DNA of 64,000 nucleotides from Maribellus luteus (GCF_003576475.1 NZ_QWGR01000016.1:62001-126000), one strand, 5' to 3'; counted from the first letter of the stretch, positions 7,945 to 21,746 are shown. A program made the numbers and translations. The notes: a model not told the origin generated them from the sequence alone.

Positions 7945-10404
7945 TTGAAAGCGTCAGGAAAGACGTTCACCTTAAAACTTTTTGCCGAAGTGTATAGCTT
8001 GTTCAAAAAAGAGATCAAAACATTTCTGGGGTCGCTGATCGGTTACCTGGCAGTGTTGGTTTTTCTTTTGGTCAGTGGCCTGTTTCTGTGGGTGTTTCCC
8101 GGAGATTTTAACATTGTCGGAAGCGGATATTCTACGCTCGACCCGTTTTTTTCGCTGGCTCCCTGGCTGTATCTATTTCTGATTCCGGCCATTACCATGC
8201 GTTTTTTTGCCGACGAAAAACGAAGCGGAACCATCGAACTGTTGCTTACCCGCCCGGTTTCTGCATTTCAGCTGGTGTTCGCCAAATTCCTGGCCGGAAT
8301 GGTGCTGGTGTTTATTTCGCTGCTGCCTACTTTGTTGTACTTTCTGTCGGTTTACCTGCTTGGAAATCCGGTGGGAAGTATCGATACAGGTGCCACCTGG
8401 GGATCGTTTTTCGGGCTTTTCTTTTTGGCAACCATTTACGTGGCCATCGGGGTTTTTACCTCGTCGTTAACCGACAACCAGATCGTTAGCTTCATTCTGT
8501 CCATGGTGTTGTCGTTTGTTTTTTACCTGGGATTTGAGTTTGCGGCTTCGTCCGGAATTCCATACTGGGTAGAGCAAATGCTGACGTGGTTGAGCATTAA
8601 CGAGCATTTTCTGTCGGCTTCGCGCGGAGTGATCGATCTCGAAGATGTGATCTACTTTTTGGGGATGACTTTTCTTTTCCTGTTTTTTACGGCCGTGTTT
8701 CTTCGCAAGGGAAACGTCAAAAGGAAGATTATACGTACCCGGCTGGTGCTGGTGACTTTAGCTGTTCTTGTGGTGTTTTTTGCCTCTTCCAGTTTTTTGC
8801 TTCGGATTGATTTAACCGTTGATAAACGTTATTCGCTTTCGCCGATTAGTAAGCAAATTGCTGCGGAGATTCAGGAACCGGTTTCGGTCGAATTCTTTTT
8901 GGAAGGAGAGTTGGAGCCCGGATTAAAAAAATTGCAACGCGAGGTTTTTGAAAAGGTAGCAGTGCTAAATGCCTATTCTTCGAAACCAATTCGCATAAAA
9001 GTTACCGATATTTACCAGGTTGTGAACCCGGAGAAACGCGAAGAAAAAATACAGGAACTCTACGAAAAAGGTATCAAACCTACCAGTTTCAGACACAAAA
9101 CTGAAACGGGAGTAGCAACAAAACTTATTATTCCGGGAGCGCTTATTCAAATAGGAGGGAAAGAAGTAGCTGTTAATTTTCTGAAATCAAACCAGGATTT
9201 TTCGGGCGAATACAATATAAATCACTCGGTAGAAAGTGTGGAGTTTGAATTGGTAAATGCTTTTCAAAAGCTGATGCGCGGCAAAAAATCGACCGTTGCT
9301 TTCCTTGAGGGACACGGCGAATTGGATCAGTACCAAGTGATGGATTTTGCCAATGCACTTTCGGGTGACTTTGAAGTGACGCGTGTAAATACGACCTTGC
9401 TCGGAAAGTATGCCGATAATTTTGATATTCTGGTGATTGCCGGTCCCGATCAGCCCTTTAGTGAACCCGATAAATACATCATCGATCAATACATCATGAA
9501 CGGAGGAAAAGTGGTTTGGTTAATCGATCCCGTAAAAGTAGATGTTGACAGTTTGTCGCGCGGATTCCGGACTTTTGCGTTTCCGCATGATATCAACCTG
9601 GGCGACCAGTTGTTTAAATACGGAGCCCGTTTGAATTACGAATTACTTCAGGATGTAAATTGTTCACAATTGGCTGTGAATACCGCTCCCGCCGGAGCCC
9701 AGCCAAAGTACACGCTTCATCCCTGGTATTACTCGCCTTTGCTGACACCCAACGATAATCATCCGCTCAGCCGAAACCTGAACCGTGTTTTTGCCGAATA
9801 CGTTTCATCGGTCGATACCGTTTCCGGAACACCCGGACTTACCAAAACGGTGATTCTTTCCACTTCGCCTTATGCCCGGAGGGTAAAATCGCCTTCGTCG
9901 GTAAGTCTGCAAAATATCGACAATCCACCCGCCCGCGAATTGTTCAACACGCCTTTTATTCCGGTGGGAGTGCTGATGGAAGGAACATTTACTTCGCTGT
10001 ATAAGAACCGGATGGTGGAACAGTGGGGTTTTTCATCGGCTTCCACTTTAAATGAAAGCCAGCCAAGCAAAATGGTTGTTTTTGCCGATGCCGGAATGAT
10101 CGCAAACCTGGTGAATTATTCGGGCGAGCGTCCGCAAATCAGCGAAATGGGATACGATAAAGTGACCCGGCGTGCCTGGGGTAACAAGGAGTTTCTGATG
10201 AACACGCTTTTTTACCTGAACGACGACCGCGGTATCATGCAACTTCGAAACCGTACAATTAAGCTCCGGCTGCTCGATCAGGTGAAGTTACGGGAGCAAA
10301 AAGCATTCTGGCAATGGCTGAATGTTTTGTTACCCGCTTTGGTCATGGCACTTTTCGGCCTGGTATACAACCTTGTTCGTAAGTATCGTTATACCCGTTC
10401 ATAA
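7945..10404 (+). CDS. GldF-GldG fusion: ABC-2 permease joined to gliding-type auxiliary subunit
   Basis: This 819-residue protein has two parts. Residues 1-270 form an ABC-2-type permease with about six membrane helices and the GldF-like opening KKEIKTFLGSLIGYLAV. After a further helix at about 275-292 comes a large extracytoplasmic region typical of GldG, with FLEGHGELD in its middle, and a final membrane helix at about 790-810. In Flavobacterium GldF and GldG are separate proteins that work with the ATPase GldA in gliding. No gldA is present in this window. The start used is a TTG at 7945. A GTG at about 7990 (VYSLFKKE) is an alternative, since GldF proteins begin near there. Confidence 0.85.
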   Translation: MKASGKTFTLKLFAEVYSLFKKEIKTFLGSLIGYLAVLVFLLVSGLFLWVFPGDFNIVGSGYSTLDPFFSLAPWLYLFLIPAITMRFFADEKRSGTIELLLTRPVSAFQLVFAKFLAGMVLVFISLLPTLLYFLSVYLLGNPVGSIDTGATWGSFFGLFFLATIYVAIGVFTSSLTDNQIVSFILSMVLSFVFYLGFEFAASSGIPYWVEQMLTWLSINEHFLSASRGVIDLEDVIYFLGMTFLFLFFTAVFLRKGNVKRKIIRTRLVLVTLAVLVVFFASSSFLLRIDLTVDKRYSLSPISKQIAAEIQEPVSVEFFLEGELEPGLKKLQREVFEKVAVLNAYSSKPIRIKVTDIYQVVNPEKREEKIQELYEKGIKPTSFRHKTETGVATKLIIPGALIQIGGKEVAVNFLKSNQDFSGEYNINHSVESVEFELVNAFQKLMRGKKSTVAFLEGHGELDQYQVMDFANALSGDFEVTRVNTTLLGKYADNFDILVIAGPDQPFSEPDKYIIDQYIMNGGKVVWLIDPVKVDVDSLSRGFRTFAFPHDINLGDQLFKYGARLNYELLQDVNCSQLAVNTAPAGAQPKYTLHPWYYSPLLTPNDNHPLSRNLNRVFAEYVSSVDTVSGTPGLTKTVILSTSPYARRVKSPSSVSLQNIDNPPARELFNTPFIPVGVLMEGTFTSLYKNRMVEQWGFSSASTLNESQPSKMVVFADAGMIANLVNYSGERPQISEMGYDKVTRRAWGNKEFLMNTLFYLNDDRGIMQLRNRTIKLRLLDQVKLREQKAFWQWLNVLLPALVMALFGLVYNLVRKYRYTRS

Positions 10405-10523
10405 ATCGTGGGTATTTTCGCGAAAAGTCAGGTAGGTTAATATTATTAAAGTTTGTATATTCGTGTACTTGGAGAACTAAAAATCTCATACGGAATTAAA
10501 AATCAAAAAAACATAATAAGCAC

Positions 10524-11654
10524 ATGAAGTTTGTTGTTTCAAGCACTGAATTACTGAGTCACCTTTCTGCTATCAGCAAGGTAATCAGCAGTAAAAGTAC
10601 TATGCCGATACTGGATAACTTTTTGTTTCAGTTAAACGATTCGGAGCTGACCATTACAGCTTCCGATCTGGAATCGACTTTGATTACCAGTATCGAGTTG
10701 GACAATATTGACGGGACAGGTGCTGTTGCCGTTCCGGCGAAACTAATTACAGATACTTTGAAGGAATTTCCGGAGCAGCCACTGACTTTCCAGATCGACA
10801 AAGGTTCGTTTCATGTTGAAATCTTTTCCGACAACGGTAAATTCAGCATTATGGGACAGGATCCGGAAGATTTTCCGGAACAGCCCGGGCTGGATGAAGA
10901 AGGTGCTTCGTCGATCAATGTAAGCCATGTGGTTTTGCAAAAAGGTATTGAAAAAACGCTGTTTGCTACGGCAGATGACGAACTTCGCCCTGTAATGAAC
11001 GGTATTTTTGTGGAACTTTCGCCCGATTTTATGAGCTTTGTTGCGTCAGACGCTCACAAGTTGGTTCGTTACCGCAGAATGGATGCGAAGTCGGAGTTTG
11101 AATCGTCTTTTATCCTTCCGAAAAAACCGGCCAGTTTGCTGAAAAACCTTCTTCCTAAAGAAGAATTCGACGTAAAAGTAGAGTTTGACGATAAAAACGC
11201 ATTTTTTACACTGAGCAATTATAAATTGATTTGCCGTTTGGTGGAAGGTAATTACCCGAGTTACAATTCGGTAATTCCAACCAACAACCCAAATAAAATG
11301 GTTATCGACCGCCTGAGTCTTTACAACACCGTAAGAAGGGTGTCTGTATTTTCAAACCAGGCCAGTAACCTCATAAAATTAAACATCAACGATAACAAAC
11401 TGGTGGTTTCTGCACAGGACATCGATTTCTCGATTTCGGCAGTTGAACGACTGGCTTGTGAATACGAAGGAGACGAAATCGAAATCGGTTTCAAATCAAC
11501 CTTTATGCAGGAAATTCTGTCCAATATTTCGGCAGGTGATGTAAGGCTGGAATTAAGTGACCCGACCCGCGCTGGTTTGTTACTCCCGGCCGAGAACGAT
11601 CACGAAGACGAAGACATGTTGATGCTTTTGATGCCCATGATGATCAATGCCTGA
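10524..11654 (+). CDS. dnaN: DNA polymerase III beta subunit (sliding clamp)
   Basis: DnaN forms the ring that tethers the replicative polymerase to DNA. The protein has 376 residues, normal for the family, and consists of three repeated clamp domains. Recognisable segments are the MKFVVSSTELLSHLSAISKV start, the middle ATADDELRPVMNGIFVEL, and the C-terminal LLMPMMI end, the family's usual last strand. There is no dnaA next to it. The gene is monocistronic or at the end of a unit, with a clear hairpin terminator after it. Confidence 0.96.
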   Translation: MKFVVSSTELLSHLSAISKVISSKSTMPILDNFLFQLNDSELTITASDLESTLITSIELDNIDGTGAVAVPAKLITDTLKEFPEQPLTFQIDKGSFHVEIFSDNGKFSIMGQDPEDFPEQPGLDEEGASSINVSHVVLQKGIEKTLFATADDELRPVMNGIFVELSPDFMSFVASDAHKLVRYRRMDAKSEFESSFILPKKPASLLKNLLPKEEFDVKVEFDDKNAFFTLSNYKLICRLVEGNYPSYNSVIPTNNPNKMVIDRLSLYNTVRRVSVFSNQASNLIKLNINDNKLVVSAQDIDFSISAVERLACEYEGDEIEIGFKSTFMQEILSNISAGDVRLELSDPTRAGLLLPAENDHEDEDMLMLLMPMMINA

Positions 11655-11673
11655 TCAAATTTAATAATCAGAG

Positions 11674-11715
11674 AAAAGGTATCCTGGGGTCAACAGATTG
11701 TAGGATACCTTTTTT
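11674..11715 (+). terminator. Intrinsic terminator of dnaN
   Basis: The inverted repeat aaggtatcct / aggatacctt is followed by a run of T. It sits 20 nt after the dnaN stop and just before the exonuclease gene, which must therefore have its own promoter or rely on read-through. Confidence 0.8.
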
Positions 11716-11728
11716 AATTCATACCGGT

Positions 11729-12535
11729 ATGCAATTACACTTAAAAAATCCCATTGTATTTCTGGATCTCGAAACTACGGGGATCAATATTGTTACTGAC
11801 CGCATTGTGGAAATCGCGTTGGTAAAAGTAAATGTAGATGGCAGCGAAGAGGAAAAGCTGTTGCGTATTAACCCAGAAATGCCCATTCCCGTTGAGGCTT
11901 CGATGATTCACGGAATTTACGATGAGGACATAAAAGATGCACCTACTTTTAAGGAAGTGGCCAAAACACTGGCTAAATTTCTGGAAGGCTGCGATCTGGG
12001 AGGGTTCAATTCCAATCGTTTTGATATTCCGCTTTTGGCCGAAGAATTTCTACGTGCCGATGTGGACATCGACCTAAAAAAACGAAAGTTTATTGATGTG
12101 CAGGCGATCTTTCACAAAATGGAAAAGAGAACGCTGGCGGCTGCCTATAAATTCTACTGTAACCAGGAATTAATCGATGCACACAGCGCCATGGCCGATA
12201 CCAAGGCTACATATGAGGTGTTAAAGGCGCAGCTCGATGTTTATAACGGAGTAGAATATGAAGATGCAAAAGGTAATAAATCCCTTCCGATTGTAAACAA
12301 CGTGGACCAACTGAGCGAGTTTTCTTCGTACGACCGGAACGTTGACTTTGTTGGCCGGATTGTTTACGACGAAAACGATGTGCCGGTGTTCAACTTTGGG
12401 AAAAACAAAGGAATTCCGGTGGCTCAGGTACTGGAAGAGCAACCCGGGTATTTTGGCTGGATATTGAACAGCGAATTTCCGCTTTACACAAAAAAAGTGC
12501 TGACCCAGCTTAAACTGAAAATGATGAGTAAGTAG
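11729..12535 (+). CDS. DnaQ-type 3'-5' exonuclease with C-terminal ExoX-like domain
   Basis: This 268-residue protein has an N-terminal DEDDh exonuclease domain (about 8-175). The metal ligands are visible: Asp and Glu in FLDLETTG, Asp in NRFDIPLLAEEF, then His and Asp in DAHSAMADTKATYEVL. The last about 60 residues (FGKNKGIPVAQVLEEQPGYF) match the short domain found at the end of ExoX-like nucleases. It may act as a proofreading or repair exonuclease. Its place directly after dnaN fits a replication role. Confidence 0.88.
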   Translation: MQLHLKNPIVFLDLETTGINIVTDRIVEIALVKVNVDGSEEEKLLRINPEMPIPVEASMIHGIYDEDIKDAPTFKEVAKTLAKFLEGCDLGGFNSNRFDIPLLAEEFLRADVDIDLKKRKFIDVQAIFHKMEKRTLAAAYKFYCNQELIDAHSAMADTKATYEVLKAQLDVYNGVEYEDAKGNKSLPIVNNVDQLSEFSSYDRNVDFVGRIVYDENDVPVFNFGKNKGIPVAQVLEEQPGYFGWILNSEFPLYTKKVLTQLKLKMMSK

Positions 12536-12561
12536 CGGGTGCATTCGAAAAAGAAATTGAG

Positions 12562-13176
12562 ATGAAAATTATTTGCATAGGAAGAAATTATGTGGCGCAT
12601 GCCGCAGAATTGGGAAACGAAGTCCCGGAGGAGCCTGTGTTTTTTATGAAACCGGATTCGGCCCTGCTTCGTAACAACGATCCGTTTTATATTCCCGACT
12701 GGACAAAAGAGGTTCATCACGAAATAGAGTTGGTTATCAAGATCAACCGTATTGGCAAAAACATAGAGAAGCGCTTTGCCGATCGTTACTACGACGAGAT
12801 TGGGCTGGGCATCGATTTTACAGCACGCGATGTGCAGGCGCAACTCAAGGCCAAAGGCTTGCCCTGGGAGAAAGCCAAAGCTTTTGACCAGTCGGCGGTA
12901 ATCAGCAGCACCTTTTTCCCGAAAAGCATTTTCCCCGATATGGAGTCGCTGTATTTTAAGCTCGATATCAATGGGACAACTGCACAGGAAGGCCACTCGG
13001 GCCTGATGATTTTTGGCTTTGATGAGATCATTTCCCATGTTTCAAAATATGTAACATTGAAAATAGGTGATCTCATCTATACGGGTACACCCGCCAACGT
13101 TGGTCCGGTGCAAATCGGCGACCACCTGGAAGGTTACCTGGAAGGCAAAAAACTGCTCGATTTTAAGGTGAAGTAA
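12562..13176 (+). CDS. Fumarylacetoacetate hydrolase-family protein
   Basis: The protein has 204 residues, the size of the small FAHD1/YcgM-type members, which hydrolyse acylpyruvates or decarboxylate oxaloacetate. The start MKIICIGRNYVAHAAEL holds the family's GRNY motif. The metal site is visible in EVHHEIELVIKI (two Glu) and GLGIDFTARDVQ (Asp). The end DLIYTGTPANVGPV carries the conserved TGTP loop. The exact substrate cannot be read from the sequence. It follows the exonuclease by 26 nt. Confidence 0.9.
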   Translation: MKIICIGRNYVAHAAELGNEVPEEPVFFMKPDSALLRNNDPFYIPDWTKEVHHEIELVIKINRIGKNIEKRFADRYYDEIGLGIDFTARDVQAQLKAKGLPWEKAKAFDQSAVISSTFFPKSIFPDMESLYFKLDINGTTAQEGHSGLMIFGFDEIISHVSKYVTLKIGDLIYTGTPANVGPVQIGDHLEGYLEGKKLLDFKVK

Positions 13177-13276
13177 GAGAAAGTTATTGATTGTAACTGA
13201 TTGTTCCGGGTAGCTACTGGAGTTGCTGTCAGGCACAATAAGTTACATTTTGTTTTAAAAGAAAGAATCCAACAAC

Positions 13277-13699
13277 ATGCAAGACCATCATTTTGAAATA
13301 GAACTCGAAGTACGCGATTACGAATGCGATTTACAGGGCATTGTAAATAACTCGGTTTATCAGAATTATCTGGAACATTGCCGCCACAAGTTTTTACATG
13401 CTGCCGGACTGGATTTTGCCGAGTTGCACAACGACGGGATTGACGCGGTAGTGATTCGTGCCGAACTGGATTACAAGTTTCCGTTGCGGCCGGCCGATAT
13501 TTTTCTGATTCGCCTGAGAATGGGCAAACAGGGGCGTTTGCGCGTTATCTTTGATCAGCAGATCATTCGGAAATCGGATGAAAAACTAATGGTAAATGCC
13601 CGTATTACCACTGTACTGACCAAGAATGGACGACCCATTGCGCCTGATATCCTGGAAGGAAAATTTGAAGCGGTTGGTGTGAAAATGGTGGAGGTTTAA
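13277..13699 (+). CDS. YbgC/4-hydroxybenzoyl-CoA-type acyl-CoA thioesterase
   Basis: This is a 140-residue hotdog-fold protein. The motif DYECDLQGIVNNSVYQNYLE aligns with the family pattern around the catalytic Asp, here the Asp in ECDLQG. The long hotdog helix follows in EHCRHKFLHAAG. Enzymes of this type hydrolyse short or aromatic acyl-CoA esters. It is the last gene of the plus-strand run and converges on the next gene. Confidence 0.87.
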   Translation: MQDHHFEIELEVRDYECDLQGIVNNSVYQNYLEHCRHKFLHAAGLDFAELHNDGIDAVVIRAELDYKFPLRPADIFLIRLRMGKQGRLRVIFDQQIIRKSDEKLMVNARITTVLTKNGRPIAPDILEGKFEAVGVKMVEV

Positions 13700-13736
13700 G
13701 ATTCCTGGCAACAATTACCCGGGAGATATTTGAGTT

Positions 13737-14510
13737 TTACGATTGTTGCTTGCTTGATTTGTGTTCCAGTTTAAAGCTGTGTCCGCAATCAAAGCAATGG
13801 TAATTTTTTCTGATGAGCGGAAAGGGGCTAGTCGTCAGAAACGATAAGATGAGGTACAAAACATCCCATTTATCGTCGGTGGCATAGCCAAAACTCACAT
13901 TGGTCGACTGGCAATTCGGACAGATTACCCGCAGCACATCGTCTTTCGAAGAAATCCCAAACCTCTCCACCAATTCTTTTTCCTGGTAATATTCAACGGG
14001 TTTTTGCCGGAGATAGCCAAAAACGTTGCCGTCGAAGTCCAGTAGTTCGCCCCAGAATTCTTTCCACGAAAAGCTAAATTCTTTTTTGTCCAGTTTTTTG
14101 AATTCAGCTTCCTCAGCAAGGATCTTCTCAATTTCGGGCTTTGTTAATACCTCCGATTGGATCTCGTCTGCATTATCGGGTAACGTAGACTTTTTTCGCA
14201 ACAGGGACTTGATCCGGAAAATTTCATTCTGTTTTTTTATCGCTTTCTCAAGTGCTTCGTCTATATCGTAGGAGCCACTGCTGTCCGTCAGTTTGTGTTC
14301 CGAAATGGAATTCAGTACCTGTCGGGCTTTCTCTGCCTGTTCTTCCGGTACTTTTAGTTTTACACCGCCAATGGCTACCGCATCAAACGGATTTACCCAA
14401 ACCAGGTTTTCGTCGTAAATAAAAGCTTGAATTCCTTCACTCTCCAGACGGCCTTTTAGTATGTGGCAGTCGATGGGGATGTTGGATGTGTAGATGGTCG
14501 TTAGCTTCAT
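13737..14510 (-). CDS. DUF2007-domain protein with C-terminal zinc ribbon
   Basis: This 257-residue protein starts with a DUF2007 domain (1-70; TTIYTSNIPIDCHILKGRLE), a small fold often called a putative signal-transducing domain. The middle is charged and probably helical. The C-terminus has two CxxC pairs (CPNCQST and CFDCGH), a likely zinc ribbon, with a hydrophobic stretch between them (LYLILSFLTTSPFPLI). The function is unknown. Confidence 0.8.
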   Translation of the reverse strand: MKLTTIYTSNIPIDCHILKGRLESEGIQAFIYDENLVWVNPFDAVAIGGVKLKVPEEQAEKARQVLNSISEHKLTDSSGSYDIDEALEKAIKKQNEIFRIKSLLRKKSTLPDNADEIQSEVLTKPEIEKILAEEAEFKKLDKKEFSFSWKEFWGELLDFDGNVFGYLRQKPVEYYQEKELVERFGISSKDDVLRVICPNCQSTNVSFGYATDDKWDVLYLILSFLTTSPFPLIRKNYHCFDCGHSFKLEHKSSKQQS

Positions 14511-14557
14511 TTTGGAATGTTTACATTATTGGTGTTTTCAATGCAGGTTGTTCAAAA

Positions 14558-14613
14558 TAAAAAATCTACCTGTAACTTTCAGTAAATATACTAAATACAG
14601 GTAGATTTTTTTA
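14558..14613. terminator. Bidirectional hairpin terminator
   Basis: Arms aaatctacctgta (left) and tacaggtagattt (right) enclose about 20 nt. T-runs follow on one strand and A-runs precede on the other, so it can end transcription in both directions. On the minus strand it lies about 220 nt after the beta-galactosidase stop and just before the DUF2007 gene start. Confidence 0.75.
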
Positions 14614-14831
14614 TGAAGCGTTCAATATCGCTTCTTCTCTGCTAGGGCAGCCAATAATCCGAATTGACCGACACTTGCATTTTTAACTTTTGCCTTTCTG
14701 GCGCGAGGATATCCAAACGACCCATGTAGAATGATCAATATTCAATCTCCAAGTTGGATATTCTGCATTGAGTATTGGATATTTAAAATTCAGACAGCCA
14801 CTTGCTATGGTGCCAAAATTTTGCCTTTCCT
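14614..14831. other. Spacer with a single diverged copy of the island's ATATCCAA words
   Basis: No gene is seen. The stretch at about 14730-14795 (atgatcaatattcaat, then ttggatattctgc and gagtattggatattt) resembles the atgatcaatatccaagg words that open each unit of the tandem array at 54.5-55.5 kb, so an isolated relic of that repeat family is likely. Confidence 0.4.
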
Positions 14832-18960
<4,129 letters not shown>

Positions 18961-20952
18961 ATGAAGCAAATTCGATTAGCAGTACTTTCTCTGGTAATAC
19001 TTATTGTGAGTGGATGTGGGTCGGCACGGTATGGCCGTGATGCCCTGCTTTCGCAGGATATTGGTGAATATTACAAAGCCATTGAACTTTATAAAAAGGC
19101 GCGGAAAAAAGAAAAAAGCCGTACCAAACGTATTGAGTACGCCTATAACATTGCCGAAAGTTACCGGGCAATCGGGCAGTACGAATATGCTGCCCAGAAC
19201 TACAAGTTTGCAATTCGTTTGGGGTACCCCGATAATGAGGCCCTGTTGCGTTATGCCGAAATGTTGCGCATTACCCAGGATTTTGAGGAAGCAACCGAAA
19301 CATACCGAACCTACCTGGATTCTGTTCCGGGCGACCAACGTGCCCTCGACGGGGTGGAAGCCATGCGGAAAACACAGGAATGGGTCGCCTATCCAACCCG
19401 GCACATTATTAATCCGATTAAAGAAATCAACTCGCCTCAAAGCGATTTTGCACCGGTGTTTGTTGGAGGACGCGATAACGAGGTGATTTTTACATCTACG
19501 CGAAAAGCTGCCACCGGGAAAAAGGAAAGCATGATACACGGGCAGAAATATGCCGATTTGTTCAGGGCAAATTTTAGCGTACAGCGCCAGAAATGGCAGC
19601 AACCTAAATTGCTTGATGAAACACTGATGATCAATACCGGCGATGAGGAAGGTGCTGCCGCACTGAATTCTTCGGGTGAACAGATGATATTTACGCGTTG
19701 CCGTTACGATAAAACACAAGCCATGGGAACCGAGTTGTATTCCACTTCTCAGTCGAGAGGCTCGTGGTCGGAACCGATCAAACTGGAAGTGGTGGGCGAC
19801 AGCATTATTGCAGCGCATCCGGCACTGAGCCCCGATGGTTCGGTGTTGTACTTTGTTTCGGACATGCCCGGCGGGCAGGGTGGCAAAGACATTTGGATGG
19901 CCAGGGCTGAAGGCAGTTCGTATGGAAAACCTGTCAACATGGGTTCGGTGATCAATACGGCCGGCGACGAGATGTTCCCGTTTGTGAGAGACAACGGCGA
20001 GTTGTATTTTGCTTCCAACGGCCACATCGGTATGGGAGGACTCGATTTGTATGTGGCTTCCAAAAACGAGGACGATGTTTGGATCGTTAACAACATGGGA
20101 TCGCCCATGAACTCGAGTGGCGACGATTTTGGGATTTCGTATGTAACCGGCGAGAACAAAGGGATGTTTACTTCGAACCGTAAAGGATCGCGAGGCGATG
20201 ACATCTATTCGTTTATGGTGCCGCCGAAAATCTACGAAGTGGAAGCCGATATTTTTGACAACGAAACCAAAGCACGGCTCGACGGAGCTACAGTTCGTGT
20301 AATCGGTACCGATGGAACCAACCTGAAAGTACGTGCACGCAACGGTAATTTCAAAATGAAACTAAAACCCGAAACCGAATATATTTTTGCTGCTTTCAAA
20401 GATGGTTACCTGCGGGATAAGGCCGCAGCCAATACCATTGGACTGGAGGAAAGCAAGGATTTCAGGTTTGAGATGTTTTTGACTCCAACCGATGCTCCGA
20501 TCAAAATTGAAAACATCAATTATGAATTTGGCAGCTGGGAGCTGATGGAGAGTTCCAAAGTTGCTCTGGATACCCTGGTGGAAGTACTGGTGTTCAACCC
20601 AACCATTACCATTGAGTTAATGGCACATACCGACCACATTGGCAGCGACCAGTTTAACTTCGATTTGTCGCAGAAACGTGCGCAAAGTGTGGTGGATTAC
20701 CTGATTGAAAAAGGTATCAGTCCGCAGCGTTTGGTGGCAAAAGGTTATGGCGAAACCTGGCCCAAAACGGTTACCCGCGAACTGGCGAAACAATATGATT
20801 TTCTGAAAAGAGGGGATGAGCTGACCGAAGAGTTTATCAGTCAGTTAACACCCGAGCAACAGGAAATAGCCAAGGCGATGAACCGCCGTACGGAATTCAG
20901 AGTGTTGTCAACCGATTTTATCGAGAAGTTTGATGCCGAGCCGGAACGTTAG
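18961..20952 (+). CDS. porE: PorE-like outer-membrane lipoprotein (TPR, PD40, CRD, OmpA)
   Basis: This 663-residue protein begins with a lipoprotein signal; the lipidated residue should be Cys19 in LIVSGCG. Tetratricopeptide repeats (about 25-130) come first. A PD40/WD40-like beta-propeller follows (about 150-420; SPDGSVLYFVSD is typical), then a carboxypeptidase-regulatory-like domain (about 425-505). Last is an OmpA peptidoglycan-binding domain (about 520-655; MAHTDHIGSDQFN, LSQKRAQSVVDYL). This order and length match PorE of Porphyromonas gingivalis, which anchors the type IX secretion machinery to peptidoglycan. Other OmpA/PD40 proteins share parts of the layout, so the name rests on architecture. 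Confidence 0.8.
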   Translation: MKQIRLAVLSLVILIVSGCGSARYGRDALLSQDIGEYYKAIELYKKARKKEKSRTKRIEYAYNIAESYRAIGQYEYAAQNYKFAIRLGYPDNEALLRYAEMLRITQDFEEATETYRTYLDSVPGDQRALDGVEAMRKTQEWVAYPTRHIINPIKEINSPQSDFAPVFVGGRDNEVIFTSTRKAATGKKESMIHGQKYADLFRANFSVQRQKWQQPKLLDETLMINTGDEEGAAALNSSGEQMIFTRCRYDKTQAMGTELYSTSQSRGSWSEPIKLEVVGDSIIAAHPALSPDGSVLYFVSDMPGGQGGKDIWMARAEGSSYGKPVNMGSVINTAGDEMFPFVRDNGELYFASNGHIGMGGLDLYVASKNEDDVWIVNNMGSPMNSSGDDFGISYVTGENKGMFTSNRKGSRGDDIYSFMVPPKIYEVEADIFDNETKARLDGATVRVIGTDGTNLKVRARNGNFKMKLKPETEYIFAAFKDGYLRDKAAANTIGLEESKDFRFEMFLTPTDAPIKIENINYEFGSWELMESSKVALDTLVEVLVFNPTITIELMAHTDHIGSDQFNFDLSQKRAQSVVDYLIEKGISPQRLVAKGYGETWPKTVTRELAKQYDFLKRGDELTEEFISQLTPEQQEIAKAMNRRTEFRVLSTDFIEKFDAEPER

Positions 20953-21143
20953 TCTGTTGTAAGTTTGCACACCTCAATTTAATGTCGTTTCGCCCTCTTG
21001 CTGTGATTCGGTATTGCAATCTAATTATCCTAACGTCTTGCCGTCTGGCCAGCTTGCAACTCATTCCGCAATTATCTGTAAGTAACAGATTTTTTTCACG
21101 TGATTTTGTTCTGGGAGATAAGATACTTTCCTGGAATTGGTTG

Positions 21144-21746
21144 TTACTTATTTTCTTCCGGCTTTTTAACCTTGCGGGTGAAATCGTAATCACTGACCCT
21201 TTTGTTTTTGGTGCGGCGAATCACCCGGCCCATTACATCAGAAGGAGAAAAACGGAAGATACTTACTGAAGAAGCTTCGGTGCGCATTACCTGGTTGTGT
21301 TCTGTCATTATGGTGATTACCGGGCTGTTTTGGTCGGGATTGATTTTTTGAAAGGGCGGAACCTGGTACTCATTCATGAAAGACATGTTGTCGCGCGCCC
21401 GGTCCATATCGGTTTTCTGGTTGGGGCTTACCACAATTTCTTTCATCCCGATGTGTTCTGATTCCATTTTTACAGTCGGATTTATAAGCAGCGAACTTAC
21501 TTTCGATACTTTCCGGAAAAAAGAAATGTGCGAAAACAACAAAGAGTCGGAGGGGGAGACCCAAAGCGTAAAAAAACCGTTCTCGTGACTGATGTCTTTT
21601 TCGTAGGTATTCAAGTTGATGATGTAGACATCGGGCAGCGATTCTCCGTATTCATCGACTACTTTTCCCTGTATCAGGAATTTTTCCTGCTGGGCTGCCA
21701 AAGTCAGGCAGGTAAAGAGCAACAATATGGTTGAAAGTTTCTTCAT
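21144..21746 (-). CDS. Secreted transthyretin-like (CarboxypepD_reg-type) protein, paralogue of the protein at 44303
   Basis: This 200-residue protein has a signal peptide (LLLFTCLTLAAQQ) and one carboxypeptidase-regulatory-like beta-sandwich (about 22-110; IQGKVVDEYGESLPDVYI). It lacks the TonB plug and barrel that usually follow this domain. The tail is charged and ends in lysines. It is clearly paralogous to the protein at 44303-44860: both share PDVYI.NL, a SHIS.FRK motif and R.EASSVS near the end. Lying next to the porE-like gene suggests a cell-envelope role, but the function is unknown. Confidence 0.75.
   Translation of the reverse strand: MKKLSTILLLFTCLTLAAQQEKFLIQGKVVDEYGESLPDVYIINLNTYEKDISHENGFFTLWVSPSDSLLFSHISFFRKVSKVSSLLINPTVKMESEHIGMKEIVVSPNQKTDMDRARDNMSFMNEYQVPPFQKINPDQNSPVITIMTEHNQVMRTEASSVSIFRFSPSDVMGRVIRRTKNKRVSDYDFTRKVKKPEENK

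Noticed and set aside
20982-21269. 95-codon plus-strand ORF after the porE-like gene
   Set aside because: It overlaps the secreted paralogue's coding region on the other strand and has no recognisable features.
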